Shown here in pieces: positions 30,548 through 41,646 of a DNA stretch of 64,000 nucleotides. The notes under the pieces are model-generated. The model did not search any database and was not told the DNA's origin. It saw nothing but the letters and a program-made list of their open reading frames with translations. Source of the stretch: Microtetraspora fusca (GTDB lineage Bacteria; Actinomycetota; Actinomycetes; Streptosporangiales; Streptosporangiaceae); contig NZ_BBYK01000054.1 of the NCBI RefSeq assembly GCF_001570365.1, positions 113,515-177,514 of the forward strand, in the 5' to 3' direction. Numbering within the stretch: the first letter of the stretch is position 1; each line of letters begins with the position of its first letter. A program made the translations under genes and the position numbers.

Positions 30548-31042
30548 ATGAGGCAGGGTGTGCGACTCGGCGTGGACGTCGGATCCGTACGCGTCGGCGT
30601 GGCGCGCAGCGACCCTTCGGGGCTGCTCGCCACGCCGGTCGAGACCGTACGGCGCGGCCGGGGCGACGTGGAGCGGATCGCCGCGATCGTCGCCGAGCAC
30701 GAGGCGATCGAGGTGGTCGTGGGCCTGCCCACGTCCCTGTCGGGGCGGGAGAGCCACGCGGCCGGGGCGGCGCGCGAGTTCGCCGCCGTCCTCGCCGAGC
30801 GGCTCGCGCCGGTCCCGATCCGGCTCTTCGACGAGCGGCTGACGACGGTCACGGCGCAGCAGCGGCTGCGCTCCAGTGGCGTGAAAGCCAAGAATCAGCG
30901 TTCGGTCATCGACCAGGCGGCGGCTGTGGAGTTGCTCCAGGCGGCGCTCGACTCCGAGCGCGCCACCGGCCGGCCGCCGGGCAGCTGCCTCGGACCGCCG
31001 GGCGGCCCCGGCGACGGGAAGGCGAGCGGCGGAGCCGGCTGA
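30548..31042 (+). CDS. ruvX: Putative pre-16S rRNA nuclease / Holliday junction resolvase-like YqgF
   Basis: A 164-residue RNase H-like fold protein. Motifs include [40 protein letters not shown], the acidic [14 protein letters not shown] and the late [11 protein letters not shown]. In E. coli YqgF matures the 16S rRNA 5' end; the Holliday junction activity in the family name is not well established. ATG 30548 follows GGGGAGA by about 8 bases. The C-terminal 25 residues are Gly/Pro-rich and unconserved. alaS-ruvX-mltG-aroE is a conserved actinobacterial order. Confidence 0.93.
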   Translation: MRQGVRLGVDVGSVRVGVARSDPSGLLATPVETVRRGRGDVERIAAIVAEHEAIEVVVGLPTSLSGRESHAAGAAREFAAVLAERLAPVPIRLFDERLTTVTAQQRLRSSGVKAKNQRSVIDQAAAVELLQAALDSERATGRPPGSCLGPPGGPGDGKASGGAG

Positions 31043-31383
31043 TGCCCGCCGCGGCGGTCGCACCCGCCCGTCTCCCCGTCCCGGTGGTCCGATCGCGTCC
31101 GCAGCGCGCGGCTGGGACGGTCCCTCGCCGCGTTGTCACCCCGGTCCCCGAAATTCCACACCGGGTCGGACTTTTCGCCAGGCCCGGGAATGCCGGCCGG
31201 ACACTCCGTGCCGGCCGTCCATTCGCGGCGCATCCGTCTGGATCCGCGTTCCCCGGTGCGTCGGCCGTCCGCGTCCGGCGCGAAGCGGCCTCCACCGGCA
31301 CGTTTCCCACTCCCGGCCGAAGTCCTCACCGGCGTTCCCGCAGTCCCCTCCTCCGGTCACGCGCGCCGACTAATCCGGCGGTA
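31043..31383 (+). other. Gap of about 340 bases without a recognisable gene
   Basis: The open frame here (from GTG/ATG-type starts near 31042) reads as Arg/Pro-rich text without family motifs. I see no tRNA, terminator or promoter I would defend. It leads in frame into the mltG-like fragment at 31384. Confidence 0.4.
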
Positions 31384-31536
31384 ATGCCATACTTGGTGCA
31401 CTTCGCCCCCAAAACCGGCGATTGGTACCGGTTTGTCAGAACCGATCTTCACCATAGGATCATCAAATTCCCTGACAAAGAGGACGAGTTTGTGAAATAC
31501 CGGGAAGAGTTGAACGCGTACCTGGGGATCGCCTAG
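31384..31536 (+). pseudogene. Fragment resembling the C-terminus of MltG (relic or tiny gene)
   Basis: Fifty codons from ATG 31384 encode a peptide that aligns with the last residues of the intact MltG 1.3 kb downstream: GDWYRFVRTDLHHRIIKF here against GNWLWFVTVDPKKGITKF, then PDKEDEFVKYREELN against TDKESEFLKFVAEFN. About half the positions are identical. The DNA differs sharply in style: codons AAA, TTT, AGA, CTT and CAT are used, and GC content is near 50 percent, unlike the GC-rich third positions of mltG itself. There is no good ribosome site. It may be the 3' remnant of a transferred or older mltG copy; a short functional gene is the alternative. Confidence 0.55.
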
Positions 31537-31744
31537 GACATGACCATTCACGCCCGGAAGGACCGTCCTGGCCCGCGCGGGGCCCGGGTGGCCGCTCCCT
31601 CCCGCGAGGGGCGGCCCGCCCGTAACCGGGGGCCCACGTCCGCCTCTCGCGGGGGCGGGCGCGTAATCGAACGCCGGAACCCCCTCGGTTCTGCACACTC
31701 GCTTGACGCGGGGCGCGCCGTACCGAGAGATTGGCCAGCGCACT

Positions 31745-32899
31745 ATGAATGACCTCGATATGGACTTCCTGCTGGGCTCCGACGACGACGGGCCCTCTCG
31801 GCGCCGTGCCCGCGGCCCGAACCGCAGCCAGCGTCGCCGCAGCCGCCGGCGGCGCAGCCGGCAGCGCCGCAAGGGATTCGCGGCCTCCTTCTTCGCCATC
31901 CTCGTCGTGGCCGGGGTGCTCGGCGGCGCGGGATACCTCGGCTTCAACTGGTTCCGCGACCTCCTCGTGCCGAAGGACTTCACCGGCTCCGGCAGCGGCG
32001 AGGTGGTGGTCGAGATCAAGGAGGGGGCGACCGCCTCCGACGTGGCCCAGGAGCTGGAGGAGCAGGGCGTGGTCGCCAGCGCGCGGGCGTTCGTCAACGC
32101 CATCGGCGCGGCGGGCAAGAGCTCCTCGCTCCAGCCGGGTGAGTACAAGCTGCGCAAGGGCATGTCGGCGGAGACCGCGGTCACCCTGCTGGACCCGAAC
32201 AACCGCGTGCGCAACCAGTTGACGATCCGCGAGGGGCTGCGGCTCAGCAAGATCTTCACCGACCTGTCCACCGCCACCGGCAAGCCGGTCGAGGAGTTCA
32301 AGAAGGCCGCCAAGCAGGACATCGGCCTTCCCCGGTATGCCAAGGGACGGCTGGAGGGCTACGCCTTCCCCGCCACCTACGAGATCTCGCCCAAGCTCAG
32401 CGCGAGCCAGATCCTCACCCGGATGGTCGACCGCTTCAACCAGACCGCCCAGCGGCTCGACCTGGAGCGCCAGTCGAAGCAGCTCGGCTACTCGGCCCAC
32501 GACATCATGACCATCGCGAGCATCGTCCAGGCCGAGTCGGGCAGCCAGGCGGACATGCCCAAGGTCGCCCGCGTCATCTACAACCGCCTCGGGCTGAACC
32601 CGCCGATGAAGCTGGCGATGGACAGCACGGTCATGTACGGCCTGAACAAGTACGGCATCGCCGCCAGCCACAAGGACCTGGAGAGCACGTCGCCGTACAA
32701 CACGTACAAGTATCCCGGTCTGCCTCCCGGTCCGATCGACAACCCCGGTGACCACGCCATCGAGGCGGCGCTCAAGCCCGCCGACGGCAACTGGCTGTGG
32801 TTCGTGACCGTCGATCCGAAGAAGGGCATCACCAAGTTCACCGACAAGGAGTCGGAGTTCTTGAAGTTCGTCGCCGAGTTCAACCGGAACAACGGATGA
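31745..32899 (+). CDS. mltG: Endolytic transglycosylase MltG
   Basis: MltG cleaves nascent peptidoglycan strands at the membrane and sets glycan length. The 384-residue protein has a very basic cytoplasmic N-terminus (about residues 18-45, Arg-rich), one membrane helix (about 48-68), a LysM-like region, and the YceG domain with catalytic Glu264 in MTIASIVQAESG plus NPPMKLAMDSTVMYGL and SPYNTYKYPGLPPGPI. It ends in NWLWFVTVDPKKG and following, the segment echoed by the fragment at 31384-31536. ATG 31745 has only a weak ribosome site; TTG 31703 is in frame. The stop overlaps aroE. Confidence 0.95.
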   Translation: MNDLDMDFLLGSDDDGPSRRRARGPNRSQRRRSRRRRSRQRRKGFAASFFAILVVAGVLGGAGYLGFNWFRDLLVPKDFTGSGSGEVVVEIKEGATASDVAQELEEQGVVASARAFVNAIGAAGKSSSLQPGEYKLRKGMSAETAVTLLDPNNRVRNQLTIREGLRLSKIFTDLSTATGKPVEEFKKAAKQDIGLPRYAKGRLEGYAFPATYEISPKLSASQILTRMVDRFNQTAQRLDLERQSKQLGYSAHDIMTIASIVQAESGSQADMPKVARVIYNRLGLNPPMKLAMDSTVMYGLNKYGIAASHKDLESTSPYNTYKYPGLPPGPIDNPGDHAIEAALKPADGNWLWFVTVDPKKGITKFTDKESEFLKFVAEFNRNNG

Positions 32900-33741
32900 C
32901 CGGAGCCGCCGGAGGGGGGCCGCGCCGCGCGGCGGTGCTCGGCCTCCCGGTCCGCCACTCGCTCTCCCCGATCCTGCACCGCGCCGCGTACGCCGCGCTC
33001 GGCCTGACCGAATGGCGCTACGACGCGATCGAGTGCGGCGAGGACGACCTCGCCGGGCTGGTCGACGGGCTCGGCCCCGAGTGGGCCGGGCTGTCGCTGA
33101 CGATGCCGCTCAAGCGCGTGGTGTTCCCGCTGCTCGACACGGTCTCCGACCTCGCGGTCGAGGTGAACGCGGCCAACACGGTGGTCTTCCGCGACGGCCG
33201 CCGCCACGGCGAGAACACGGACGTGTACGGCATCGTCCAGGCGCTCGCCGAGGGCGGGGTGACGGCGCCCTCCAGCGCCTCGATCCTCGGCGGCGGCGCG
33301 ACCGCGGCGTCCACCCTGGCCGCGCTGCGCGAGATGGGATTGCGCGAGGTGACGCTGGCGGTGCGCGAGCCGTCCCGCGCGGCCGAGACCCTGGAGGTCG
33401 CCGAACGGCTCGGCGTCGTGGTCGCCGTCCGCACGTTCGAGGACTTCGACGCCGACGTCGACCTGGTCGTCTCCACGCTGCCGTCGGGGGCCGCGGACGC
33501 GTTCGCCGCGCGGGCCACCCGGGCGAAGGCGGTGTTCGACGTGGTCTACGCGCCCTGGCCGACGGCGCTGGCGCGGACCGCCCAGGAACGCGGCGCGGTC
33601 GTCATCGGCGGGTTCCCGATGCTCCTGCACCAGGCAGTTCGCCAGGTCGAGCTGATGACCGGCCGTACGGACGTCCCGGTCGAGGAGATGCGCGCGGCCG
33701 GCGAGGCGGAGATCCACAGGCGCGCCGCGGCAGCCAAGTAG
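32896..33741 (+). CDS. aroE: Shikimate dehydrogenase
   Basis: AroE reduces 3-dehydroshikimate with NADPH in aromatic amino acid synthesis. The 281-residue protein has the substrate motif LPVRHSLSPILHRAAYAALG, catalytic Lys73 in MPLKR, AANTVVF with GENTDVYG, and the nucleotide-binding ILGGGATAASTLAAL. ATG 32896 overlaps the mltG stop (ATGA), so the two are translationally coupled. An inverted copy of the mosaic repeat begins within about 55 bases of its stop. Confidence 0.94.
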   Translation: MTGAAGGGPRRAAVLGLPVRHSLSPILHRAAYAALGLTEWRYDAIECGEDDLAGLVDGLGPEWAGLSLTMPLKRVVFPLLDTVSDLAVEVNAANTVVFRDGRRHGENTDVYGIVQALAEGGVTAPSSASILGGGATAASTLAALREMGLREVTLAVREPSRAAETLEVAERLGVVVAVRTFEDFDADVDLVVSTLPSGAADAFAARATRAKAVFDVVYAPWPTALARTAQERGAVVIGGFPMLLHQAVRQVELMTGRTDVPVEEMRAAGEAEIHRRAAAAK

Positions 33742-33915
33742 CCGCGCGAGCGAAGCGAGGCCAATAAGCACTGTGAGGCAAGTAAGCACTGCGAGGGGCG
33801 CGGCGGTGTCTGGACTGAGGAGCGAGTGGGCGAGGGACGAGCGACTCCGAGCGACGAGGGAAGGCATCGCCTGAGGGTGCCCCCGAGCCCGCGCGAGCGT
33901 AGCGAGCGCAATAGG
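33742..33915 (-). repeat. Mosaic intergenic repeat, copy B (inverted)
   Basis: Read on the minus strand, this has the same Z-X-Y order as copy A: Z at about 33872-33914, X at 33830-33871 (one difference from the second X of copy A), and Y at 33796-33829, identical over 34 bases. Beyond Y lie two near-identical 17-base direct repeats, AATAAGCACTGTGAGGC (33763-33779) and AGTAAGCACTGCGAGGG (33781-33797), then another short Z piece (GCGCGAGCGAAGCGAGG at 33745). A single unit is about 120 bases. The strong identity in two intergenic places marks a dispersed repeat family. Confidence 0.85.
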
Positions 33916-33925
33916 CACGGTGTGG

Positions 33926-34131
33926 TAGTGTTGGCAACTGATCGGTCCGGCATGCCGGCTGGACGCGCAAGCGGAGGTCCTCCTCCCACCTGATCGGCCG
34001 AAAGGCGGACGGGTCAAGGATCACAACCAGGGTTCTCGCCACGAGAGCTCAGTGACCCCGCATGCGTGACGTGCGGGGTTTTGTGTTTTCCTGCACGGTC
34101 GAGCATCAAGCGGAAGTCCTTTGGAGGTCCC
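33926..34131 (+). promoter_or_regulatory. infC operon promoter and untranslated leader
   Basis: TAGTGT (33926-33931) is the best -10 candidate, in an AT-richer patch right after the repeat; no clear -35 box is seen. The roughly 190-base leader contains a small hairpin TTCTCG-CCA-CGAGAG (34033-34047), then an intrinsic terminator (34055-34090), then GGAGG (34123-34127). This is the layout of an attenuated leader controlling infC-rpmI-rplT, comparable in principle to the L20/IF3 leaders known elsewhere. I do not recognise the specific fold. Confidence 0.5.
34055..34090 (+). terminator. Intrinsic terminator within the infC leader
   Basis: ACCCCGCA (34055-34062) pairs with TGCGGGGT (34072-34079) across a 9-base loop, followed by a T-rich tail (TTTTGTGTTTT). 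It lies about 40 bases upstream of infC, so it would act as an attenuator. Confidence 0.75.
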
Positions 34132-34746
34132 ATCAGCACCGAGCCCCGCATCAACGATCGTATTCGCGTGCCGGAGGTTCGCCTCGTCGGCCCGAACGGC
34201 GAGCAGGTCGGCATCGTCTCGATCGGCGATGCACTGAAGCTGGCCCAGGAGAGCGATCTCGACCTCGTCGAGGTCGCGGCGACGGCCCGGCCGCCCGTGT
34301 GCAAGCTCATGGACTACGGCAAGTTCAAGTACGAGTCGGCCATGAAGGCGCGCGAGGCCCGCCGTAACCAGGCACACACGATCATCAAGGAGATCAAGCT
34401 CCGGCCGAAGATCGACCCGCACGACTACGAGACCAAGAAGGGTCACGTCGTGCGCTTCCTCAAGGCGGGGGACAAGGTCAAGGTCACGATCATGTTCCGG
34501 GGTCGCGAGCAGTCCCGGCCGGAGTTGGGCTTCCGGCTGTTGCAGCGGCTCGCCGAGGACGTCACCGAGCTGGGCTTCGTGGAGTCACAGCCCAAGCAGG
34601 ACGGGCGAAACATGATCATGGTCATCGGCCCGCACAAGAAGAAGGCCGAGGCCAAGGCCGAAAAGGCAGCGGCCAAGGCACAGCGCGCGTCGGATTCCGA
34701 GTCCGAGTCCGAGTCCGTGGAGCCGGAGTCAGCGCCCGCGGAGTGA
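34132..34746 (+). CDS. infC: Translation initiation factor IF-3 (apparent ATC start)
   Basis: IF-3 binds the 30S subunit and checks start codon-initiator tRNA pairing. The 204-residue protein has [21 protein letters not shown], the linker [22 protein letters not shown] and the C-terminal domain ([28 protein letters not shown]), with an acidic Ser/Glu tail. No ATG, GTG or TTG is well placed. The first conserved codons follow GGAGG (34123-34127) and begin with ATC at 34132. IF-3 genes are known to use rare starts such as ATT or ATC for self-control, so I choose ATC. The ATG at 34066 lies inside the attenuator hairpin loop. Confidence 0.92.
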   Translation: MSTEPRINDRIRVPEVRLVGPNGEQVGIVSIGDALKLAQESDLDLVEVAATARPPVCKLMDYGKFKYESAMKAREARRNQAHTIIKEIKLRPKIDPHDYETKKGHVVRFLKAGDKVKVTIMFRGREQSRPELGFRLLQRLAEDVTELGFVESQPKQDGRNMIMVIGPHKKKAEAKAEKAAAKAQRASDSESESESVEPESAPAE

Positions 34747-34877
34747 CGCGCGCGTCTGAGGGATCAGACACGCATGGAGAAGCCGAGACCGGGACGGTCT
34801 CGCAGAGCCAGGCATGCCGTCGGCTCGGGTCACCGGCCCGGGCCTTCGGCACGACCAATGAGGGAGAGACGGCTGAG

Positions 34878-35072
34878 ATGCCGAAGATGAAGACGCACAG
34901 CGGTGCGAAGAAGCGGTTCCGGTTGACCGGCTCCGGCAAGATCGTGCGCCGGCGTGCGAACCGGAAGCACCTTTTCGAGCACAAGCCGTCCACCCGCACG
35001 CGCCGGCTCGAGAACGACGTCGTGATCAGCGACGCCGACGCCAAGAAGATCAAGAAGCTGCTCGCGAAGTAA
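34878..35072 (+). CDS. rpmI: 50S ribosomal protein L35
   Basis: L35 is a small basic protein of the large ribosomal subunit. The 64-residue product has the family start [20 protein letters not shown] and a Lys/Arg-rich body. ATG 34878 follows AGGGAGAGACGG. It lies 131 bases after infC and 24 bases before rplT, in the universal infC-rpmI-rplT operon. Confidence 0.96.
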   Translation: MPKMKTHSGAKKRFRLTGSGKIVRRRANRKHLFEHKPSTRTRRLENDVVISDADAKKIKKLLAK

Positions 35073-35096
35073 CCGACCCCGGGGAGACTGAACAAC

Positions 35097-35477
35097 ATGG
35101 CACGCGTGAAGCGGGCGCTCAACGCCAAGAAGAAGCGCAGGGTCGTCCTCGAGCGGGCGAGCGGTTACCGTGGGCAGCGGTCCAGGCTGTACCGCAAGGC
35201 CAAGGAGCAGATGCTCCACTCGATGACCTACGCGTACCGCGACCGCAAGGACAAGAAGGGCACCTTCCGGCGCCTGTGGATCCAGCGGATCAACGCCGCG
35301 GCCCGCGCGAACGGCATCACCTACAACCGGTTCATCCAGGGCCTGCGCCTCGCGGGCATCGAGGTGGACCGCAAGATCCTCGCCGACCTCGCGGTGAACG
35401 ACGGCCAGACCTTCGCCACGCTGGCCGAGGCGGCGAAGAAGGCTCTTCCGGCCGACGTGAACGCGCCGGTCGCCTGA
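35097..35477 (+). CDS. rplT: 50S ribosomal protein L20
   Basis: L20 binds 23S rRNA early in assembly and, in other bacteria, represses its own operon by binding the leader mRNA. The 126-residue protein has [38 protein letters not shown] and the C-terminal [25 protein letters not shown] precedes ATG 35097. A strong terminator follows the stop. Confidence 0.97.
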   Translation: MARVKRALNAKKKRRVVLERASGYRGQRSRLYRKAKEQMLHSMTYAYRDRKDKKGTFRRLWIQRINAAARANGITYNRFIQGLRLAGIEVDRKILADLAVNDGQTFATLAEAAKKALPADVNAPVA

Positions 35478-35501
35478 GTCAGACGCGATTCAGCATTCAT
35501 A

Positions 35502-35532
35502 GGGGCTCACCGGCATCCGGTGGGCCCCTTTT
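35502..35532 (+). terminator. Intrinsic terminator of the infC-rpmI-rplT operon
   Basis: GGGGCTCACCGG (35502-35513) pairs with CCGGTGGGCCCC (35517-35528), allowing one T-G pair, around a 3-base loop and followed by TTTT. It is the most canonical terminator in the window. Confidence 0.9.
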
Positions 35533-35545
35533 GACGAGGGAAGGC

Positions 35546-36385
35546 ATGGCCGGAACCGAGCTCACCAACATCAGGTCCCCGCGGGTGAAAGCCGCGCGGC
35601 GGCTCACGAAGCGCGCCTTCCGGGACCGCGACCGGGCCTTCCTGGCCGAGGGGCCGCAGGCCGTACGCGAGGCTCTCACGCTCGACGGCGTGACCGTGGA
35701 GCTGTTCGCCACGGCCGAGGCCGAGATCAGACACGCCGACATCGTCGCGGCGGCGGTCGCGGCGGGCGTCCCCGTGTTCCGGGTCAGCGGCGAGGTCATG
35801 GCCGAGCTGGCCCAGACCGTCACCCCGCAGGGGCTGATGGGCGTCTGCCGGTTCGTCCACGTCCCGCTCTCCGAGGCGGTGCCGTCCGGCGCACGGCTGG
35901 TCGCCCTCCTCGCCCACGTCCGCGACCCCGGTAACGCCGGCACCGTCCTGCGGACGGCCGACGCCGCCGGCGCCGACGCGGTCGTCTTCACCGACGCCTC
36001 CGTCGATCCGTACAACGGCAAGTGCGTCCGGGCCAGCGCGGGCAGCCTGTTCCACCTCCCCGTCGCCACCGGCTCGCGGGTGGAGGACGCGGTGCGGCAC
36101 GTACGGGACGCCGGGATGCGCGTCCTCGCGGCGGACGGCACCGGCAAGGCGACCCTCGACGACGTCGATCTCGGCGCGCCCACCGCGTGGCTCTTCGGCA
36201 ACGAGGCGTGGGGGCTGCCCCCGGCGCTGCTCGAACTCGCCGACGAGGTGGTGCGGGTGCCGATCTACGGGCGGGCCGAGAGCCTCAACCTCGCCACCGC
36301 CGCCGCGGTCTGCCTGTACGCCTCGGCGCGGGCGCAGCGGCAGACCTTACATCGCGTGGAAGATCCATCTACCCCCGCGGTCTGA
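35546..36385 (+). CDS. TrmH/SpoU-family RNA 2'-O-methyltransferase
   Basis: A 279-residue SPOUT methyltransferase that probably methylates a ribose in rRNA or tRNA using S-adenosylmethionine. It has an N-terminal substrate-binding domain (RRLTKRAFRDRDRAFLAEGPQAVREA) and the C-terminal knot with HVRDPGNAGTVLRTADAAGADAV, AWLFGNEAWGLP and VPIYGRAESLNLATAAAVC. The target base cannot be named. ATG 35546 follows GAGGGAAGG. In streptomycetes the same gene lies between rplT and a histidine kinase next to pheS, as here. Confidence 0.92.
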   Translation: MAGTELTNIRSPRVKAARRLTKRAFRDRDRAFLAEGPQAVREALTLDGVTVELFATAEAEIRHADIVAAAVAAGVPVFRVSGEVMAELAQTVTPQGLMGVCRFVHVPLSEAVPSGARLVALLAHVRDPGNAGTVLRTADAAGADAVVFTDASVDPYNGKCVRASAGSLFHLPVATGSRVEDAVRHVRDAGMRVLAADGTGKATLDDVDLGAPTAWLFGNEAWGLPPALLELADEVVRVPIYGRAESLNLATAAAVCLYASARAQRQTLHRVEDPSTPAV

Positions 36386-36481
36386 GACGGCCGACTAGAG
36401 CGGGAAACCCGCTATTGTCGGCCTTGGAACACGCGCGGTCCCCCATCCGGCGTGCTTCACAGGATCGAGGGAGGCGGTCGC

Positions 36482-38870
<2,389 letters not shown>

Positions 38871-38871
<1 letters not shown>

Positions 38872-41429
38872 TGAAGGTCCCGCTTTCATGGCTGCGGGAG
38901 TACGTCGATCTCCCGGCCGTCACGGCTCAGGAGGTGGCCGACAAGCTCACCTCCGCCGGTCTCAAGCTTGAGGCGATCACCTCCCACGGCCACGAGATCA
39001 AGAACGTGGTCGTCGGTCAGGTCGTCGTCATCGAGGAGCTCGCCGGCTTCAAGAAGCCGATCAGGCACTGTCTGGTCGAGGTGGGGGAGGCCGCGCCGCG
39101 CGAGATCGTGTGCGGCGCGACCAACTTCTCCGAGGGCGCGATCGTGCCGGTGGCGCTGCCCGGTGCCGTCCTGCCCGGCGGTTTCGAGATCGGCTCCCGC
39201 AAGACGTACGGGCGGCAGTCGGACGGCATGATCTGCTCGGAGGCCGAGCTGGGCATCGCCGAGTCCTCGCCGGGCATCCTGCTGCTCCCGGAGGACACGC
39301 CCATCGGGGCCGACGTCGTCGAACTCCTCGGCCTGCGCGACGACGTGCTGGAGCTGGAGATCACGCCCGACTGCGGGTACGCCCTGTCGATCCGGGGCGT
39401 CGCGCGCGAGGCCGCGACCGCGTTCGGCGTGCCGTTCCGCGACCCGGCCGCGGTCGAGCTGCCGGCCGCGTCCGGCCCGTCCTATCCGGCGTCGATCGGC
39501 GACCCGACGGCGTGCGACCGGTTCGTGCTGCGCTCGGTGTCCGGGTTCGACCCGGCCGCCGAGAGCCCGCTGTGGATGCGGGTGCGGCTCATCCGCGCCG
39601 GCATGCGCCCCGTCTCGCTCGCCGTGGACGTCACGAACTACGTGATGCTTGAGCTGGGCCAGCCGCTGCACGCGTTCGACCGGTCCCGCCTGTCCGGCGA
39701 GATCGTCGTACGGCGGGCCAAGCCGGGGGAGACCCTGGAGACGCTCGACCACGTGACGAGGAAGCTCCACGCGGAGGACATCCTCATCACCGACGACACC
39801 GGGCCGATCTCGATGGCCGGCACGATGGGCGGGCTCCACACCGAGATCTCCGACTCATCGACCGACATCGTGATCGAGGCGGCGCACTTCTCCGCCACGG
39901 GCATCGCCCGGGAGTCCCGCCGGCACGACCTGGTCAGCGAGGCGTCCAAGCGGTTCGAGCGGGGCGTGGACCGGGAGCTGCCGCTGGTCGCCTCCTGGCG
40001 CGCCGTCCAGCTCCTGGTCGAGCTGGGCGCCGGCACCGCCGACCCGGGCGTCACGCACGCCGAGGTGGACGTCGCCCCGGTGCGGGTCGTCATCCCGTCC
40101 GACTACCCGGGACGTGTCGCGGGCCTGCCGTACGAGCGGGAGACCGTGATCCGCCGGCTGGAGCAGGTGGGCTGCGCGGTCGTCGAGGGCGCGGACGCGG
40201 CGAGCGGCGACGGCGGCGCTCACGGCGTGGCCGCGACCGGCGTGGTGTCCGGCGCCGACCTGCACGAGAAGCTGGCCGTGCGCGGCGACGACCTGCTCAC
40301 GGTCACCCCGCCGTCGTGGCGGCCGGACCTGACCGACCCGAACGACCTGGCGGAGGAGGTCATCCGCCTGGAGGGCTACGAGGGCCTGCCCTCGGTGCTG
40401 CCCCCCGCCCCCGCCGGGGCCGGGCTGACCGAGGGGCAGCGGCTGCGCCGCAGGGTCGGCCGGGCGCTGGCCTACGCGGGCTACGTCGAGGTGCTCTGCT
40501 ACCCGTTCATCGGGGTCCGCGACCTGGACAACCTGCAGCTTCCCGCGGATGACCCGCGCCGGCGGGTGACCCGGCTGGTCAACCCGCTCAGCGAGGACGA
40601 GCCGTACATGCGGACGACCCTCCTGCCGGGCCTGCTGAAGACGCTGGTCCGCAACGTGGGCCGCGGCTTCGGCGACGTGGCGCTGTTCGAGACCGGCCTC
40701 GTCTACCGGCCGGAGCCGGACGCCCCGGCGGCCGCGCCGGTGCTCGCCGTGGACCGCAGGCCCACGGCGGAGGAGCTGGCCCGGATCGAGAGCGCGCTGC
40801 CGCGGCAGCCGTTCCGCGTCGCCGCCGTGCTGGCCGGGGAGTTCGACCGGTCCGGCTGGTGGGGCGCGGGCCGCCAGGCCTCCTGGGCGGACGCGATCGA
40901 GGCGGCGCGGACCGTGGCTCGTGAGGCCGGCGTCGAGCTGGAGGCGCGGGCCGACCAGCACGAGCCGTGGCACCCGGGCCGGTGCGCCGCGCTGTACGTC
41001 GGGGACGTCCTCGTCGGGCACGCCGGCGAGCTGCACCCGCGCGTCGTCGAGGCGTGCGGCCTGCCGCCGCGCACCGCCGCGATGGAGCTGGAGCTGTCGC
41101 TGCTGACCCCGCCGGGGCCGGTGCAGGCGCCCGCCGTGTCCGCGTACCCGGTGGCCACCCAGGACGTGGCGCTGGTCGTCCGCTCCGAGGTGACCGTCGC
41201 GGAGGTCGAGGCCGCGCTGCGCGAGGGCGCCGGCGAGCTGCTGGAGTCGGTCCGGCTGTTCGACGTGTACACGGGCGAGCAGGTGGAGGAGGGCCACACG
41301 TCCCTGGCGTACACGCTGCGGTTCCGCGCGGCGGACCGCACGCTCACCGTCGAGGAGACGACGGCCGCCCGCGACGCCGCCGTGGCGCTCGCCCACGAGC
41401 GGACCGGGGCCCGGCTGCGCGGCGTCTGA
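38871..41429 (+). CDS. pheT: Phenylalanyl-tRNA synthetase beta subunit
   Basis: PheT recognises tRNA-Phe and edits mischarged tyrosine. The 852-residue protein begins [15 protein letters not shown], then has a tRNA-binding EMAP-like domain ([27 protein letters not shown]), B3/B4 editing domain ([19 protein letters not shown]), B5 domain, catalytic-like domain and a C-terminal ferredoxin-like anticodon domain ([24 protein letters not shown]). ATG 38871 shares a base with the pheS stop. The last codons and stop fall inside a tandem 13-base repeat. Confidence 0.97.
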
Positions 41430-41463
41430 CCCGCACGGCTGACCCGCACGTCTGACCCGCACG
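41425..41463 (+). repeat. Three tandem 13-base repeats at the pheT stop
   Basis: TCTGACCCGCACG (41425-41437), GCTGACCCGCACG (41438-41450) and TCTGACCCGCACG (41451-41463) follow one another directly. The first copy contains the pheT stop. Each unit contains TGA, so slippage would not lengthen the protein much. Confidence 0.8.
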
Positions 41464-41475
41464 TCCAGGACCCAT

Positions 41476-41510
41476 CGATGCCCGTCCGGCCTCCCGCCGG
41501 GCGGGCATCG
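41476..41510 (+). terminator. Terminator after pheT
   Basis: CGATGCCCG (41476-41484) pairs with CGGGCATCG (41502-41510); the stem continues through a T-G pair and CCGG/CCGG to a 7-base loop. Confidence 0.75.
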
Positions 41511-41535
41511 CCGTGTCCGGAGGCGAAATCACCCA

Positions 41536-41564
41536 TTGATGCGAGGGTTACCAACGAGTATCGT
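41536..41564 (+). promoter_or_regulatory. Promoter of the acylase gene
   Basis: TTGATG (41536-41541) and TATCGT (41559-41564) have the ideal 17-base spacer. The leader to ATG 41647 is about 75 bases and holds GAAGGGAAG as ribosome site. Confidence 0.6.
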
Positions 41565-41646
41565 CCAGAGCTGAGCAGCCCTCATATTCGCGCGCGAAAA
41601 CCGTAACCCCCGACACCCCCCGGCTTCTCGCGAAGGGAAGTTCCCC

